A DNA stretch of 18,337 nucleotides from CAZXCQ01 sp964639275. Lineage in GTDB: Bacteria > Desulfobacterota > DSM-4660 > Desulfatiglandales > Desulfatiglandaceae. A model generated the notes under the pieces. It had not been told where the DNA came from and searched no databases. It saw only the letters and a list, made by a program, of their open reading frames with translations. The stretch is from positions 1 to 18,337 of the forward strand of contig CAZXCQ010000115.1 of NCBI GenBank assembly GCA_964639275.1, read 5' to 3'. Positions 6,947 through 13,798 of this stretch are shown piece after piece. Each line of letters opens with the position of its first letter. Position 1 is the stretch's first letter. A program made the translations under genes and the position numbers.

Positions 6947-7585
6947 TCACCTCCTTTCAAAAGGCCTGCCCGCAAAGGCGGGTATCAGTATAAAGTTGAG
7001 GGTCTCTTTGACCATACCAATATAGGTCTCTCGCTTCAGATTGAGCATGGACCGGAAAAAGCTCTCACCGGAAATAAAGTTATAAATGGCATTCATCATG
7101 GCCAGCACCTTCATTGAGGCCTCTGGCGTGACATTCTTTTTGTTTTTGCACAGGCCCATGGAGCGGGCGATCTCCGAGACAAACTCGGGCATGCGGATAT
7201 CAATGCTGGTATCGTGACGGGTCTTGCCAAAGCACCGGAAAAGGACCAGATTGGAGACCTCGGGATTCTCAAAGAGATAATCGGTCATCATGTCAATGGC
7301 GATGGTCATCCGCTCATCGAGCGGTGCGCCGTGAATGACCTTTTCCACCTCCGAGAGCCTTCCTCTGAGGTCATCGTTGATATCCAGGATAACGGCCTCG
7401 TAGAGATCGCCCTTTTCTCCCCAGTGATAATAGAGCGTGGAGATATCGATACCCACTTCCCGGGCGATCATCCGGGTGGTGGTCCCGTGATAGCCGTAGT
7501 CGCCAAACACACGCCGTGCCACCGTCAGAATCCTTGCCTTCATGGAATCCGGGGCCTTACGGGCCTTCTCTAATGGCGTTGGCAT
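6947..7585 (-). CDS. TetR-family transcriptional regulator
   Basis: This is a 212-residue regulator. Residues about 15-62 form the TetR helix-turn-helix (MKARILTVARRVFGDYGYHGTTTRMIAREVGIDISTLYYHWGEKGDLYEAV, the usual GxxxTTxxxIAxxxGxxxxTLYxHF-like pattern). The rest is a helical ligand-binding domain, presumably sensing an acyl-CoA as FadR/PsrA-like relatives do (inference). It is the first gene of the operon and is followed by the hydratase fusion gene with its TGA inside that gene's SD. The upstream promoter (7624-7652) and a 16-bp palindrome over the expected transcription start (7607-7622) suggest autorepression. The last residues (LIPAFAGRPFERR) are encoded by a small palindrome resembling an intergenic repeat, so the C-terminal tail may be an extension. 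The SD is weak, and a Met at residue 15 is an alternative start. Confidence 0.9.
   Translation of the reverse strand: MPTPLEKARKAPDSMKARILTVARRVFGDYGYHGTTTRMIAREVGIDISTLYYHWGEKGDLYEAVILDINDDLRGRLSEVEKVIHGAPLDERMTIAIDMMTDYLFENPEVSNLVLFRCFGKTRHDTSIDIRMPEFVSEIARSMGLCKNKKNVTPEASMKVLAMMNAIYNFISGESFFRSMLNLKRETYIGMVKETLNFILIPAFAGRPFERR
6969..6982. repeat. Small GC palindrome at the 3' end of tetR
   Basis: CCCGC (6969-6973) and GCGGG (6978-6982) flank a 4-nt loop. The form resembles REP-type intergenic elements (CCCGC..GCGGG) and here encodes part of the TetR C-terminal tail. Confidence 0.4.
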
Positions 7586-7606
7586 GTCATGATTCCATTT
7601 TTTGCT

Positions 7607-7622
7607 TCCATCATTTGATGGA
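7607..7622. promoter_or_regulatory. Candidate TetR operator palindrome
   Basis: TCCATCA (7607-7613) and TGATGGA (7616-7622) are perfect 7-bp inverted arms around TT. On the minus strand the palindrome begins one base downstream of the -10 hexamer and covers the expected transcription start, a classic site for repression by the TetR protein encoded next to it. A partial CCATCAT copy recurs at 7653-7659 beside the -35. Confidence 0.6.
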
Positions 7623-7623
7623 G

Positions 7624-7652
7624 ATCCTATACAGGAAGAGACCCCATGTCAA
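7624..7652 (-). promoter_or_regulatory. Sigma-70-type promoter for the tetR/beta-oxidation operon
   Basis: On the minus strand, TTGACA (7652-7647) is a perfect -35. It is followed after exactly 17 bases by TAGGAT (7629-7624), which matches four of six -10 positions. Transcription would begin near 7617, leaving a leader of about 30 bases before the tetR ATG at 7585. Confidence 0.6.
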
Positions 7653-7735
7653 CCATCATCTGGTCCCACCCGTCCCCTCCCCCCTCAAGGATGGCCCTGG
7701 CACACACCTAACTCAGGGGTATTCCAGGTACTTGG

Positions 7736-7754
7736 TTTGAAAACCTTTTTCAAA
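7736..7754. repeat. Perfect 8-bp inverted repeat in the intergenic region
   Basis: TTTGAAAA (7736-7743), CCT, TTTTCAAA (7747-7754) form a perfect inverted repeat. It lies about 85 bases upstream of the operon promoter -35. It could be a second regulator site or a small hairpin; there is no direct evidence for either. Confidence 0.4.
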
Positions 7755-7759
7755 ATGAA

Positions 7760-7837
7760 GAATATCGAACAAGGAATGTCGAATATTGAAGTAAGATATT
7801 CGTAATTCTGCGGTTCGTTATTCGTTATTCGTTATTC
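7760..7837. repeat. AT-rich intergenic repeat element with tandem heptamers
   Basis: GAATRTYGAA occurs three times (7760-7769, 7774-7783, 7781-7790). It is followed by three tandem copies of TTCGTTA plus TTC (7814-7837), which are roughly complementary in style, so the whole may fold imperfectly. From memory, similar GAATATCGAA/TTCGTTATTC stretches recur between genes of sulfate reducers and other environmental bacteria; this was not checked. The 7586-7913 gap holds no convincing gene. Confidence 0.5.
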
Positions 7838-7869
7838 AATAGATTTTGGCTAGTTGCAGCCACCTCCCC

Positions 7870-7894
7870 AAAAAATCGACTGTGTCAGGTGTCG
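7870..7894 (-). terminator. Weak possible terminator downstream of the acyl-CoA ligase gene
   Basis: On the minus strand, CGAC (7894-7891), a 10-nt loop, then GTCG (7880-7877) is followed by an A and six T residues. The 4-bp stem is short for an intrinsic terminator, but the position 20-40 bases after the ligase stop fits. Confidence 0.25.
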
Positions 7895-7913
7895 GTAATG
7901 CTCATCCCTCCAA

Positions 7914-9494
7914 TCATATATCTCCTGTTGATCCTGTCAAAACATACCTTTCCCTGAGCCCCTTTTTGTAGATCTTGCCTGACCCGGTCTTGGGGAGTTC
8001 CGATAAGAAATCGACCGATTTGGGGGCCTTGTACCGGGCGATCTGCTCCTTGCAGTGCTGGATGATCTCTTCTTCAGAGACCTGATGTCCCGGCTTGAGG
8101 ACCACCACCGCCTTTACGGCTTCACCCCACTTGGGATCGGGCACCCCGACCACAGCGGCCTCCAGGACAGAAGGATGGGTGTAAAGCGTGTTTTCCACCT
8201 CAACCGAATAGACATTCTCGCCGCCGGTAATGATCATGTCTTTTTTTCTGTCCACGATATTGACGTATCCCTCCTGATCCACCACGGCCATATCTCCGGT
8301 AAAGAGCCACCCATCCCTTAAGACCTTTGCGGTCTCATCGGGCTGGTTCCAGTAGCCCTTTGTCACAATATCTCCCTTGACCACGATCTCACCGACCTCT
8401 GTGTCATCGGGGGTGACCTCTGTGCCGTCGTCCCTGACCACCTTTAGCAGGACCCCCAGGAAGGGCCGGCCGGTCTTGGCCTTGTAAAAAAACTGCCTCT
8501 CCGGCGGAAGATCGATGAGGTTCTCCTTGAGTATGGAGACGGTGAGATAAGGACTCGTCTCGGTCATCCCATAGGTCTGCATATAGTCGCACCCAAAGGT
8601 CTCCATGATCTTCCTTACCACTTCGGGGGCAATGGGTGCCCCCCCGCTCAACAGCGCCCGGAGTCCTGAGAAGTCATAGGCGTCTATGTCCGGGGTGTTC
8701 ACCAGCATATTCAACATGGTGGGGATCATGTTGGTGATGGTCACCTTTTCATCCTGTATCGCAGAAAGGACCTTTGGGGGATCAAAATCGGTCACAACCA
8801 CATGTTTACCACCCACCCAGGTGATGGCAAAGGTCGCCCAGGCGTCGGCCAGGTGAAAAAGGGGGGCCACGTGTATCCAGTTGTCCCGATCGGTAAGATG
8901 TAGCTCCCCAATGGCTGCCAGGGCATGGCTGCACACATTTTTGTGCGAGAGCATCACGCCCTTGGGACGTCCTGTGGTGCCGCTGGTATAGTAGAGGTGT
9001 GCCACATCATCATCAGAGAACCCGGGGGCCGGCGGAGGCGTCTTTTGTCCCTTATCCAGGATCTCCTCGTAATCCAGTGAGTCACGTATCGGTGGATTAT
9101 CGTCTTTGCCTGTCAGGACAACCCGATCCAGATTGCCGGCCATCTCCATGACAGAGGAGACCTCCTGACCAAATCTGCGGGCAGCTATCAGCAGGCGTGC
9201 CCCGGAATCCCCCAGGATAAAGGCGAGTTCCTGGGGTGAAAGCCTGAAGTTCAGCGGGTTTAGAATGGCGCCGACCCGTGCGGCGGCAAAGTAAGACTCA
9301 AGAAATTCGTGGCTGTTGTGGTGTAAGATACCCACACAATCCCCTTTGCCGACACCCATCCGCCCAAAAAAATTGGCAAGCCCGTAGACCCGTTCTGAAA
9401 AACCGGCATAGGTAAATCTCTTATTCCCGCAGACCACTGCCTCCTTGTCTGAATAGAGGCTCAGGGCCTTTTCAAGAATAAATGGGATGTTCAT
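7914..9494 (-). CDS. Acyl-CoA synthetase (AMP-forming fatty acid-CoA ligase)
   Basis: This 526-residue member of the ANL superfamily activates a carboxylic acid to its acyl-CoA using ATP. Visible motifs are the P-loop YTSGTTGRPKG (169-179), YGMTETSP (308-315), FTGD (398-401), the hinge VDRKKDMIITGGENVYSVEVE (about 414-434) and the catalytic C-terminal Lys507 in PKTGSGKIYKK. Length is normal for medium/long-chain acyl-CoA ligases. The ATG at 9494 with a G-rich SD is preferred. A GTG at 9554 overlapping the mgtE stop by 4 bases would add 20 untypical residues. The protein could feed substrate to the beta-oxidation operon just downstream, which has its own promoter. The acid it activates cannot be read from the sequence. 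Confidence 0.93.
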   Translation of the reverse strand: MNIPFILEKALSLYSDKEAVVCGNKRFTYAGFSERVYGLANFFGRMGVGKGDCVGILHHNSHEFLESYFAAARVGAILNPLNFRLSPQELAFILGDSGARLLIAARRFGQEVSSVMEMAGNLDRVVLTGKDDNPPIRDSLDYEEILDKGQKTPPPAPGFSDDDVAHLYYTSGTTGRPKGVMLSHKNVCSHALAAIGELHLTDRDNWIHVAPLFHLADAWATFAITWVGGKHVVVTDFDPPKVLSAIQDEKVTITNMIPTMLNMLVNTPDIDAYDFSGLRALLSGGAPIAPEVVRKIMETFGCDYMQTYGMTETSPYLTVSILKENLIDLPPERQFFYKAKTGRPFLGVLLKVVRDDGTEVTPDDTEVGEIVVKGDIVTKGYWNQPDETAKVLRDGWLFTGDMAVVDQEGYVNIVDRKKDMIITGGENVYSVEVENTLYTHPSVLEAAVVGVPDPKWGEAVKAVVVLKPGHQVSEEEIIQHCKEQIARYKAPKSVDFLSELPKTGSGKIYKKGLRERYVLTGSTGDI

Positions 9495-9550
9495 GACAAT
9501 ACCCCCACCCGGATGAACCGGAACCAAAGAAGAATCGTAACATCTCAATC

Positions 9551-10918
9551 TCACGCCGTCGTGTGCAGAAAGAGGGTCACGAGACCCAGGTAAATAACCA
9601 GGCTCAAGACGTCATTAAAGGTCGTCACAAAAGGTCCTGCCGCAAGGGCGGGATCAACATTGGATTTTTTCAGGATCAAGGGGACGGCCGAACCCACAAG
9701 GCCCGAGTTGAGGACGATTACGATCATCGCCAGGGCAACGATGCATCCCAGCTCGTAATCTGAAAGCCAGAAACCCACGACCAGGCCGAGGACTGCCCCG
9801 CAGATGATCCCGTTTACCAGCGCAACCCGCATTTCCATCCAGAGCCGTTTCCAGATACTCATAAGGCTGATGTCACCCGTAGCCAACCCCCTGACAACCA
9901 GTGTGGCAGCCTGGGTGCCTGTATTGCCTCCCATCGCCATGATCACCGGGATAAAGAAGGTCAGAGCGATTATCTTCTGAAGCGACACCTGAAATCTGTT
10001 GATCACCACCGCAGCCAGTATTCCTCCACCCAGTGCCGCTATCAACCACGGCAGCCTGGCCTTGGAGATCTTTAGCGCAGACTCTTCCGCAATCTCCTGA
10101 TCAATCACCCCGGCCATAAGGGCAATATCCTCATCCACCTCATCTTCGATCACGTCTATGATATCGTCATGGGTTATCCGGCCCACCAGGCGATGGGCCT
10201 CGTCCACAACGGGAATAGTGACAAGGTCATATCTTTTGACCAGCTGAATCACCTCTTCCTGATCGGCGTTGACATTGACCGAAATTACCTTCTTATTCAT
10301 TATCTCACTGACCTTCCGCTCCGAAGGCTCCAGGACCAGATCCTTTAGCGAGATGACACCAACCAGCACCCCCCACCTGTCCACGACCCAGAGATAATAG
10401 AGATTCTCCACCTCCTTTCTCTTTTCTCGAATAGACTCGATGGCATCCTCAACCGTGGCATCTGCCCTGACGGCCACATACTCCAGGGCCATAATGCCGC
10501 CGGCCGTATCTTCACGATAAGGCAGGAGCGTCTCAAGCTCCTGGGTGGCCTCATCTCCGACCTTCTCAATGATCTCTTTGGCCCTTTCGGCCGGCAGATC
10601 CCCCACAAGGTCGGCGGCATCATCCGAGTCAAGCCCTTCGACGATCTTCGATATGGCCTGATTGTCAAGATCCTTTAGTATTCCTTCCTGAACGGGCGGC
10701 TCAATCTCTACGAGGACCTCTCCAGCCCCTTCAGGTTCAAATAGCCGGAAGACAAAGAGGCGTTCATCGGGGTTGAGGTGCTCGATCAGGTCTGCCACAT
10801 CCGCAGGCCTGACATCATCAATCAAGGCCTTGAGACCCTTAATATCCTGCCCCTGAATCAGGGTCTTGACCTTTCCAATCAGTTCTTCGTTTACAGTTAC
10901 AATCTTAGAAACAGCCAA
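9551..10918 (-). CDS. mgtE: MgtE-family magnesium channel
   Basis: This 455-residue Mg2+ channel/transporter of the inner membrane has the standard layout. The N-terminal helical superhelix domain spans about 1-135 (repeats such as DVADLIEHLNPDERLFVFRLF), and the paired CBS domains about 140-265 (ITHDDIIDVIEDE at the end). Five transmembrane helices follow from about 290, with the signature MAMGGNTGTQAATLVVRGLA and the pore-region Asp in TTFNDVLSLVIYLG. Cytosolic domains of this family sense Mg2+ and close the pore. The start is TTG (10918-10916), supported by a GGAGGAG SD 6 bases upstream and by family length. The gene follows the DHH phosphoesterase by 18 bases, so the two are probably cotranscribed. 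No Mg riboswitch is possible in that short gap. Confidence 0.95.
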   Translation of the reverse strand: MAVSKIVTVNEELIGKVKTLIQGQDIKGLKALIDDVRPADVADLIEHLNPDERLFVFRLFEPEGAGEVLVEIEPPVQEGILKDLDNQAISKIVEGLDSDDAADLVGDLPAERAKEIIEKVGDEATQELETLLPYREDTAGGIMALEYVAVRADATVEDAIESIREKRKEVENLYYLWVVDRWGVLVGVISLKDLVLEPSERKVSEIMNKKVISVNVNADQEEVIQLVKRYDLVTIPVVDEAHRLVGRITHDDIIDVIEDEVDEDIALMAGVIDQEIAEESALKISKARLPWLIAALGGGILAAVVINRFQVSLQKIIALTFFIPVIMAMGGNTGTQAATLVVRGLATGDISLMSIWKRLWMEMRVALVNGIICGAVLGLVVGFWLSDYELGCIVALAMIVIVLNSGLVGSAVPLILKKSNVDPALAAGPFVTTFNDVLSLVIYLGLVTLFLHTTA

Positions 10919-10936
10919 CCCCGTCTCCTCCCGAGA

Positions 10937-11947
10937 TCATTTCACCGTCTTTATCCTATCAACGATGAATTTGGCAATATTGGACCGGCCTTTTGTCTCC
11001 TTATTGATCTCTTCCAGGGGAATTTCAGCCCTTGCAGCGCTCTTATGGCCCCCCGCAGAGCCGCCCAGATGCCCAAAGAGCTTCTTGGCAACCTTTCCGG
11101 CATCACTCCTGAGCCCGGCATTTCTCAGGATTACTATGAGCGTTTCCTTATAGATCCCGGATACAACGCTCCACGTTGCCTCAGCCATCCGCATAAAAAA
11201 ATCCGCTATGATCACCAGGACATCCGGATTCCCCACCTCCTCCATATGAATAAATGCCACATGTCCTACCATCTTTAGGCGATCCATTGCAACCCGATAA
11301 CTGGCCAGGGTCTCCTTTGTCATCTCGGATGACTCGATTTTCTTTACAGTATTCATATTGGCCAGTGGATAGAGATACCTGAAGGCATTGATATCGTTTG
11401 GAAGCGATTCCCTTACAAAGTTGTCGGTATCGGTCTTGATCCCGTAAAAGAGTGCCGTTGCAAGGCTTTGGGCAGGCCTGATCTTGGAGGCCCTCAGGTA
11501 TTCGGTCAGTATGGTCGAGTTGGCACCGTAGTCCTCCTTTATGTCCACAAAATGCCCTTTGGATAAGGGGCCTGTCGAGTGGTGATCGATGATAATGTCA
11601 AATGGTTGATCAGAGAACTCCTTATGATGGTGTGGTTGAGAATCCAGGATGGCCCATTTTGTGAACTTGGAGCGCCTCAAGTCCCGGATATGCCTCTGAT
11701 GAACCCCGAGGAGTCTTATGAAGGCCAAATTATCGGCTCGTTTGATGGGATTGATATGGTATACATCCACCCTTCTGGCCTTCCGCCAGAAGATTCTCTT
11801 TAGTGCCATAGCGCTGGCCATGGCGTCGGGATCGGCATTGATAAGAATACAGAGGCTGTCTTCGGGGCTCACCACCTCCAGGAGCCGCTTGCACTTCTCA
11901 GTGGAGCTGGTAGATTTGGGAAAGGGATGGTCCATCAGAGAATTCAT
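10937..11947 (-). CDS. DHH-family phosphoesterase (NrnA-like)
   Basis: This 336-residue protein is of the DHH/DHHA1 type, a family that includes oligoribonucleases, pAp phosphatases and cyclic-dinucleotide phosphodiesterases. Metal-binding motifs are NADPDAMASA (Asp39, Asp41), LDSQPH (Asp102), IIDHHS (Asp121-His122-His123) and KTDTDNF (Asp173, Asp175). The DHHA1 part ends with GGHKSAARAEIPL, the nucleotide-binding glycine loop. The first motif has Asn where many members have His, and the DHHA1 loop is GGSAGGH rather than GGGGH, so the exact activity is open. The start ATG at 11947 has TGAGGAGA about 8 bases upstream. It is probably cytoplasmic and cotranscribed with mgtE. Confidence 0.88.
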   Translation of the reverse strand: MNSLMDHPFPKSTSSTEKCKRLLEVVSPEDSLCILINADPDAMASAMALKRIFWRKARRVDVYHINPIKRADNLAFIRLLGVHQRHIRDLRRSKFTKWAILDSQPHHHKEFSDQPFDIIIDHHSTGPLSKGHFVDIKEDYGANSTILTEYLRASKIRPAQSLATALFYGIKTDTDNFVRESLPNDINAFRYLYPLANMNTVKKIESSEMTKETLASYRVAMDRLKMVGHVAFIHMEEVGNPDVLVIIADFFMRMAEATWSVVSGIYKETLIVILRNAGLRSDAGKVAKKLFGHLGGSAGGHKSAARAEIPLEEINKETKGRSNIAKFIVDRIKTVK

Positions 11948-12015
11948 GACGGGGTTCTCCTCAGGGTCTTCCTGGTTCTTCTATGGACGGGCCTTGGACA
12001 AATCTGCGGCCACCG

Positions 12016-12044
12016 ATACTATCCCGGGGGCATCCAAAATTCAA
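12016..12044 (-). promoter_or_regulatory. Possible internal promoter before the DHH phosphoesterase gene
   Basis: On the minus strand, TTGAAT (12044-12039), a 17-base spacer and TAGTAT (12021-12016) each match four of six consensus positions. It lies in the 121-base gap between the TIM-barrel gene and the DHH gene. Confidence 0.25.
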
Positions 12045-12068
12045 TGGAAAATAAATGGGATAGCACGA

Positions 12069-12860
12069 TCACCACGGCCAGATCTTCTCAAGGTATTCAA
12101 GACTGGGCAAAAGGTCCTCTTCTCTGTGGGGTTCAAGGGTAATCAAGGGCGGGTTGTCTCTTGTGGCATTGAGATGCCTTAATAATCCCTCAAAATCAAT
12201 GGTCCCCCTGCCCAGCCCCAGATGGTCATCCTGGCCGCCCGAGTTATCGTGGAGATGAAGTTGACCGATAAATGGCCCGAGCGAGTCCACCCACGAATCG
12301 AGGGGAACCCGGCTAAAGACGGCATGGTGACCCGTATCGAGGCAAAGACCCGCTTTCTGTCTCCCGAGGGTCTCAAAGAGCACCAGAATGTCATCCGGGC
12401 CATCCTCATACACATTTTCCAGCATCAACGCGGCACCCTCGTTTTTCACTCCTTCTGCTATCCAGGACCACACCTCCAGGCTCTTTTCGATCCAGACATC
12501 TCTCAGATAGTGATATCTCCTCCTGTCATATCCCATGTGGAAGACCACCGCCTTTGCCCGAAAGAGCGGGATCAGCCTGAGGACCTGTTCAAAGCGGTCT
12601 CGCGTCACCCGGTTGATCCTTGCATCCGGAGACCCGGGGGACAGGTCAACAAAAGGCCCGTGCAGGGTAATGGAAAGACCGGCCCTGCAAAGGACCTCTG
12701 CAACACGCCCAAAATCCGACAGCGAAAACCTATCCAGGGCCTCTCCGTCAAATCCTATCTCCGGATTGAGTCCGTACCCGACAAAACGGTCAAGGTATGA
12801 CTCGTAGAGCATGGTAAAGGGGATGTTGACATGGACTTTCTCAACGATACGCCCCGTCAT
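12069..12860 (-). CDS. Sugar phosphate isomerase/epimerase-like TIM barrel (AP endonuclease 2 fold)
   Basis: This protein of about 263 residues has the AP-endonuclease-2/xylose-isomerase-like TIM barrel. Metal-ligand positions typical of the fold are visible: LHGPF, FHMGYD, LENVYED (Glu), CLDTGHH (Asp, His), LHLHDNSGGQDDHLGLGRGTIDF (His, Asp) and TLEPH (Glu). Such proteins are either endonuclease IV-like DNA repair enzymes or, more often when in this sequence style, sugar/keto-acid isomerases. No substrate can be assigned. ATG at 12860 is used; a TTG at 12875 would add 5 residues, and neither has a good SD. An out-of-frame mini-ORF with a strong SD ends one base before this ATG, so initiation may depend on coupling. 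It leads the minus-strand group to the DHH and mgtE genes. Confidence 0.82.
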   Translation of the reverse strand: MTGRIVEKVHVNIPFTMLYESYLDRFVGYGLNPEIGFDGEALDRFSLSDFGRVAEVLCRAGLSITLHGPFVDLSPGSPDARINRVTRDRFEQVLRLIPLFRAKAVVFHMGYDRRRYHYLRDVWIEKSLEVWSWIAEGVKNEGAALMLENVYEDGPDDILVLFETLGRQKAGLCLDTGHHAVFSRVPLDSWVDSLGPFIGQLHLHDNSGGQDDHLGLGRGTIDFEGLLRHLNATRDNPPLITLEPHREEDLLPSLEYLEKIWPW

Positions 12861-12861
12861 A

Positions 12862-12894
12862 TCAAGGGCCCCCAACCCGATTTCTCAAAGACAT
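12862..12894 (-). CDS. Possible 10-codon leader ORF
   Basis: An ATG at 12894 preceded by AGGAGG (12909-12904) with a 9-base spacer opens a 10-residue frame (MSLRNRVGGP). Its TGA (12864-12862) is followed one base later by the TIM-barrel ATG at 12860. It could be a leader peptide that couples translation to the downstream gene, which otherwise lacks a good SD. Equally, it may be a sign of a frameshift in the reported sequence near the gene start. Confidence 0.35.
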   Translation of the reverse strand: MSLRNRVGGP

Positions 12895-12944
12895 AACGGG
12901 TTACCTCCTGACCCAAATTGACAAGGGGTATGGGTTTGGGTAGA

Positions 12945-12973
12945 ATTATAGGCCATTCGGCGTAGCATTTCAA
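12945..12973 (-). promoter_or_regulatory. Near-consensus sigma-70 promoter for the TIM-barrel/DHH/mgtE group
   Basis: On the minus strand, TTGAAA (12973-12968; five of six -35 positions), exactly 17 bases, then TATAAT (12950-12945; perfect -10). Transcription would start near 12938, about 45 bases before the mini-ORF and about 80 before the TIM-barrel ATG. Confidence 0.65.
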
Positions 12974-12992
12974 TAAGGAGCGGTCTGGCTCC

Positions 12993-13040
12993 TGGATTCC
13001 TGCCTTTCGAAGATGCCGCTTGCGGTGTGCGGGAATGACG
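12993..13040. repeat. REP-like imperfect palindrome
   Basis: ATTCCTGC (12996-13003) pairs with GCGGGAAT (13029-13036) with one G-U, and an inner CCGC-TT-GCGG hairpin sits at 13016-13025. The flanks CTGGATTCCTGCC and GCGGGAATGACG resemble a widespread intergenic element of Proteobacteria (recalled, not checked). It lies between the two divergent transcription units. Confidence 0.45.
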
Positions 13041-13108
13041 AAAACAGATGATTTTTGACGGGTTACGAATTTGTCAGTTTTGAAGAAAAAGCAAATTGAT
13101 GCGATAAA

Positions 13109-13453
13109 ATGAAAAAGGCCATCATCTCCCCATTGTGCTCGGCACTGGTGATTCCAGGGCTTGGGCAGGTCCTCAACCAGCACCTAAAAAAGGCGGGGGG
13201 TATCCTCCTCGCCGTCTTTGCCATCTTTGTGGCGGGTGTCATCAGACTCTACCAGATGCTCAATACGATCCTCGACGGGATCGACCTCAAAAACCCCGAC
13301 ACATCTTTGATTGTGGAGAGACTCAAGGCAGAAGACCCTTTGCTCTTGTGGTGTCTCCTCATCGCCCTGGCCATCCTGTGGCTCTATTCTGTGGTGGATG
13401 CCTTTCTGTCAGGGAGGAAGATCGACCGGCTTGGAGAAGGGGGGAGCGTATGA
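13109..13453 (+). CDS. Small two-helix membrane protein
   Basis: This 114-residue protein starts MKKAIISPLCSALVIPGLGQVLNQHLKKAG, a pattern (ALxPGLGQ..N....KG) seen in DUF5683/TM2-like small membrane proteins. It is followed by a hydrophobic helix (about 30-50, GGILLAVFAIFVAGVI), a charged loop of about 30 residues and a second helix (about 78-98, LLLWCLLIALAILWLYSVVDAFL). The ending is soluble and charged (SGRKIDRLGEGG). No function is known to me. No clear SD precedes the ATG. Its stop overlaps the start of the next gene (ATGA at 13450-13453), so the pair is translationally coupled. Confidence 0.7.
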   Translation: MKKAIISPLCSALVIPGLGQVLNQHLKKAGGILLAVFAIFVAGVIRLYQMLNTILDGIDLKNPDTSLIVERLKAEDPLLLWCLLIALAILWLYSVVDAFLSGRKIDRLGEGGSV

Positions 13454-13782
13454 GGGCCTATCTGATCGATGAGATCTCCCCTTCAGATATCGAAAAGATC
13501 AGCGGGTTCCTTAAGGAGGCCGGCATTTCGTCCGGTCTCGATGGCCTCTTCTGGGTCAGGCTCCCGGAGGATCTCCTTAGTGGTGAGCAATTCCAGCACC
13601 GACACTGCCGACCCCATGTCTTTGCGGTGGAACTGGGCTCGGATTTTGTCAAGCTCGAATTGTTTGTCCGCAGCCTGAAAAACATGCGATGCACCTGTCC
13701 CGGCCTCTGCACCGACCGCCAGGTGCGTTACATCTTTGACTTTGCCCATGGCATGATTGAACAGTTGGGCATCAGGAGATAA
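13450..13782 (+). CDS. Conserved-type hypothetical protein, 110 residues, Cys-containing
   Basis: It begins at the ATG embedded in the upstream gene's stop (ATGA). The protein is soluble, starting MRAYLIDEISPSDIEKISGFLKEAG, with HRHCRPHVFAVELGSDFVKLELFVRSL in the middle and NMRCTCPGLCTDRQ near the end. The Cys-x-Cys-x3-Cys cluster and the HCRPH segment could bind a metal or be redox active, which is inference. I recall similar short proteins from sulfate reducers without a function. Its 3' end faces the lipoprotein gene, leaving only 16 bases between the stops. Confidence 0.7.
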   Translation: MRAYLIDEISPSDIEKISGFLKEAGISSGLDGLFWVRLPEDLLSGEQFQHRHCRPHVFAVELGSDFVKLELFVRSLKNMRCTCPGLCTDRQVRYIFDFAHGMIEQLGIRR

Positions 13783-13798
13783 AGGTCGCCTCCCTCTT

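Noticed and set aside
7756..7805. Short peptide frame reading through the GAATRTYGAA repeats
   Set aside because: The frame is made of repeat sequence and ends within it; no ribosome site or homology supports a gene.
12222..12800. Plus-strand 192-codon open frame
   Set aside because: Antisense to the TIM-barrel gene, whose metal-site motifs are intact.
12857..13183. Minus-strand 108-codon open frame upstream of the TIM-barrel gene
   Set aside because: It crosses the REP-like repeat, the promoter and the divergent gene, and shows no recognisable protein features.
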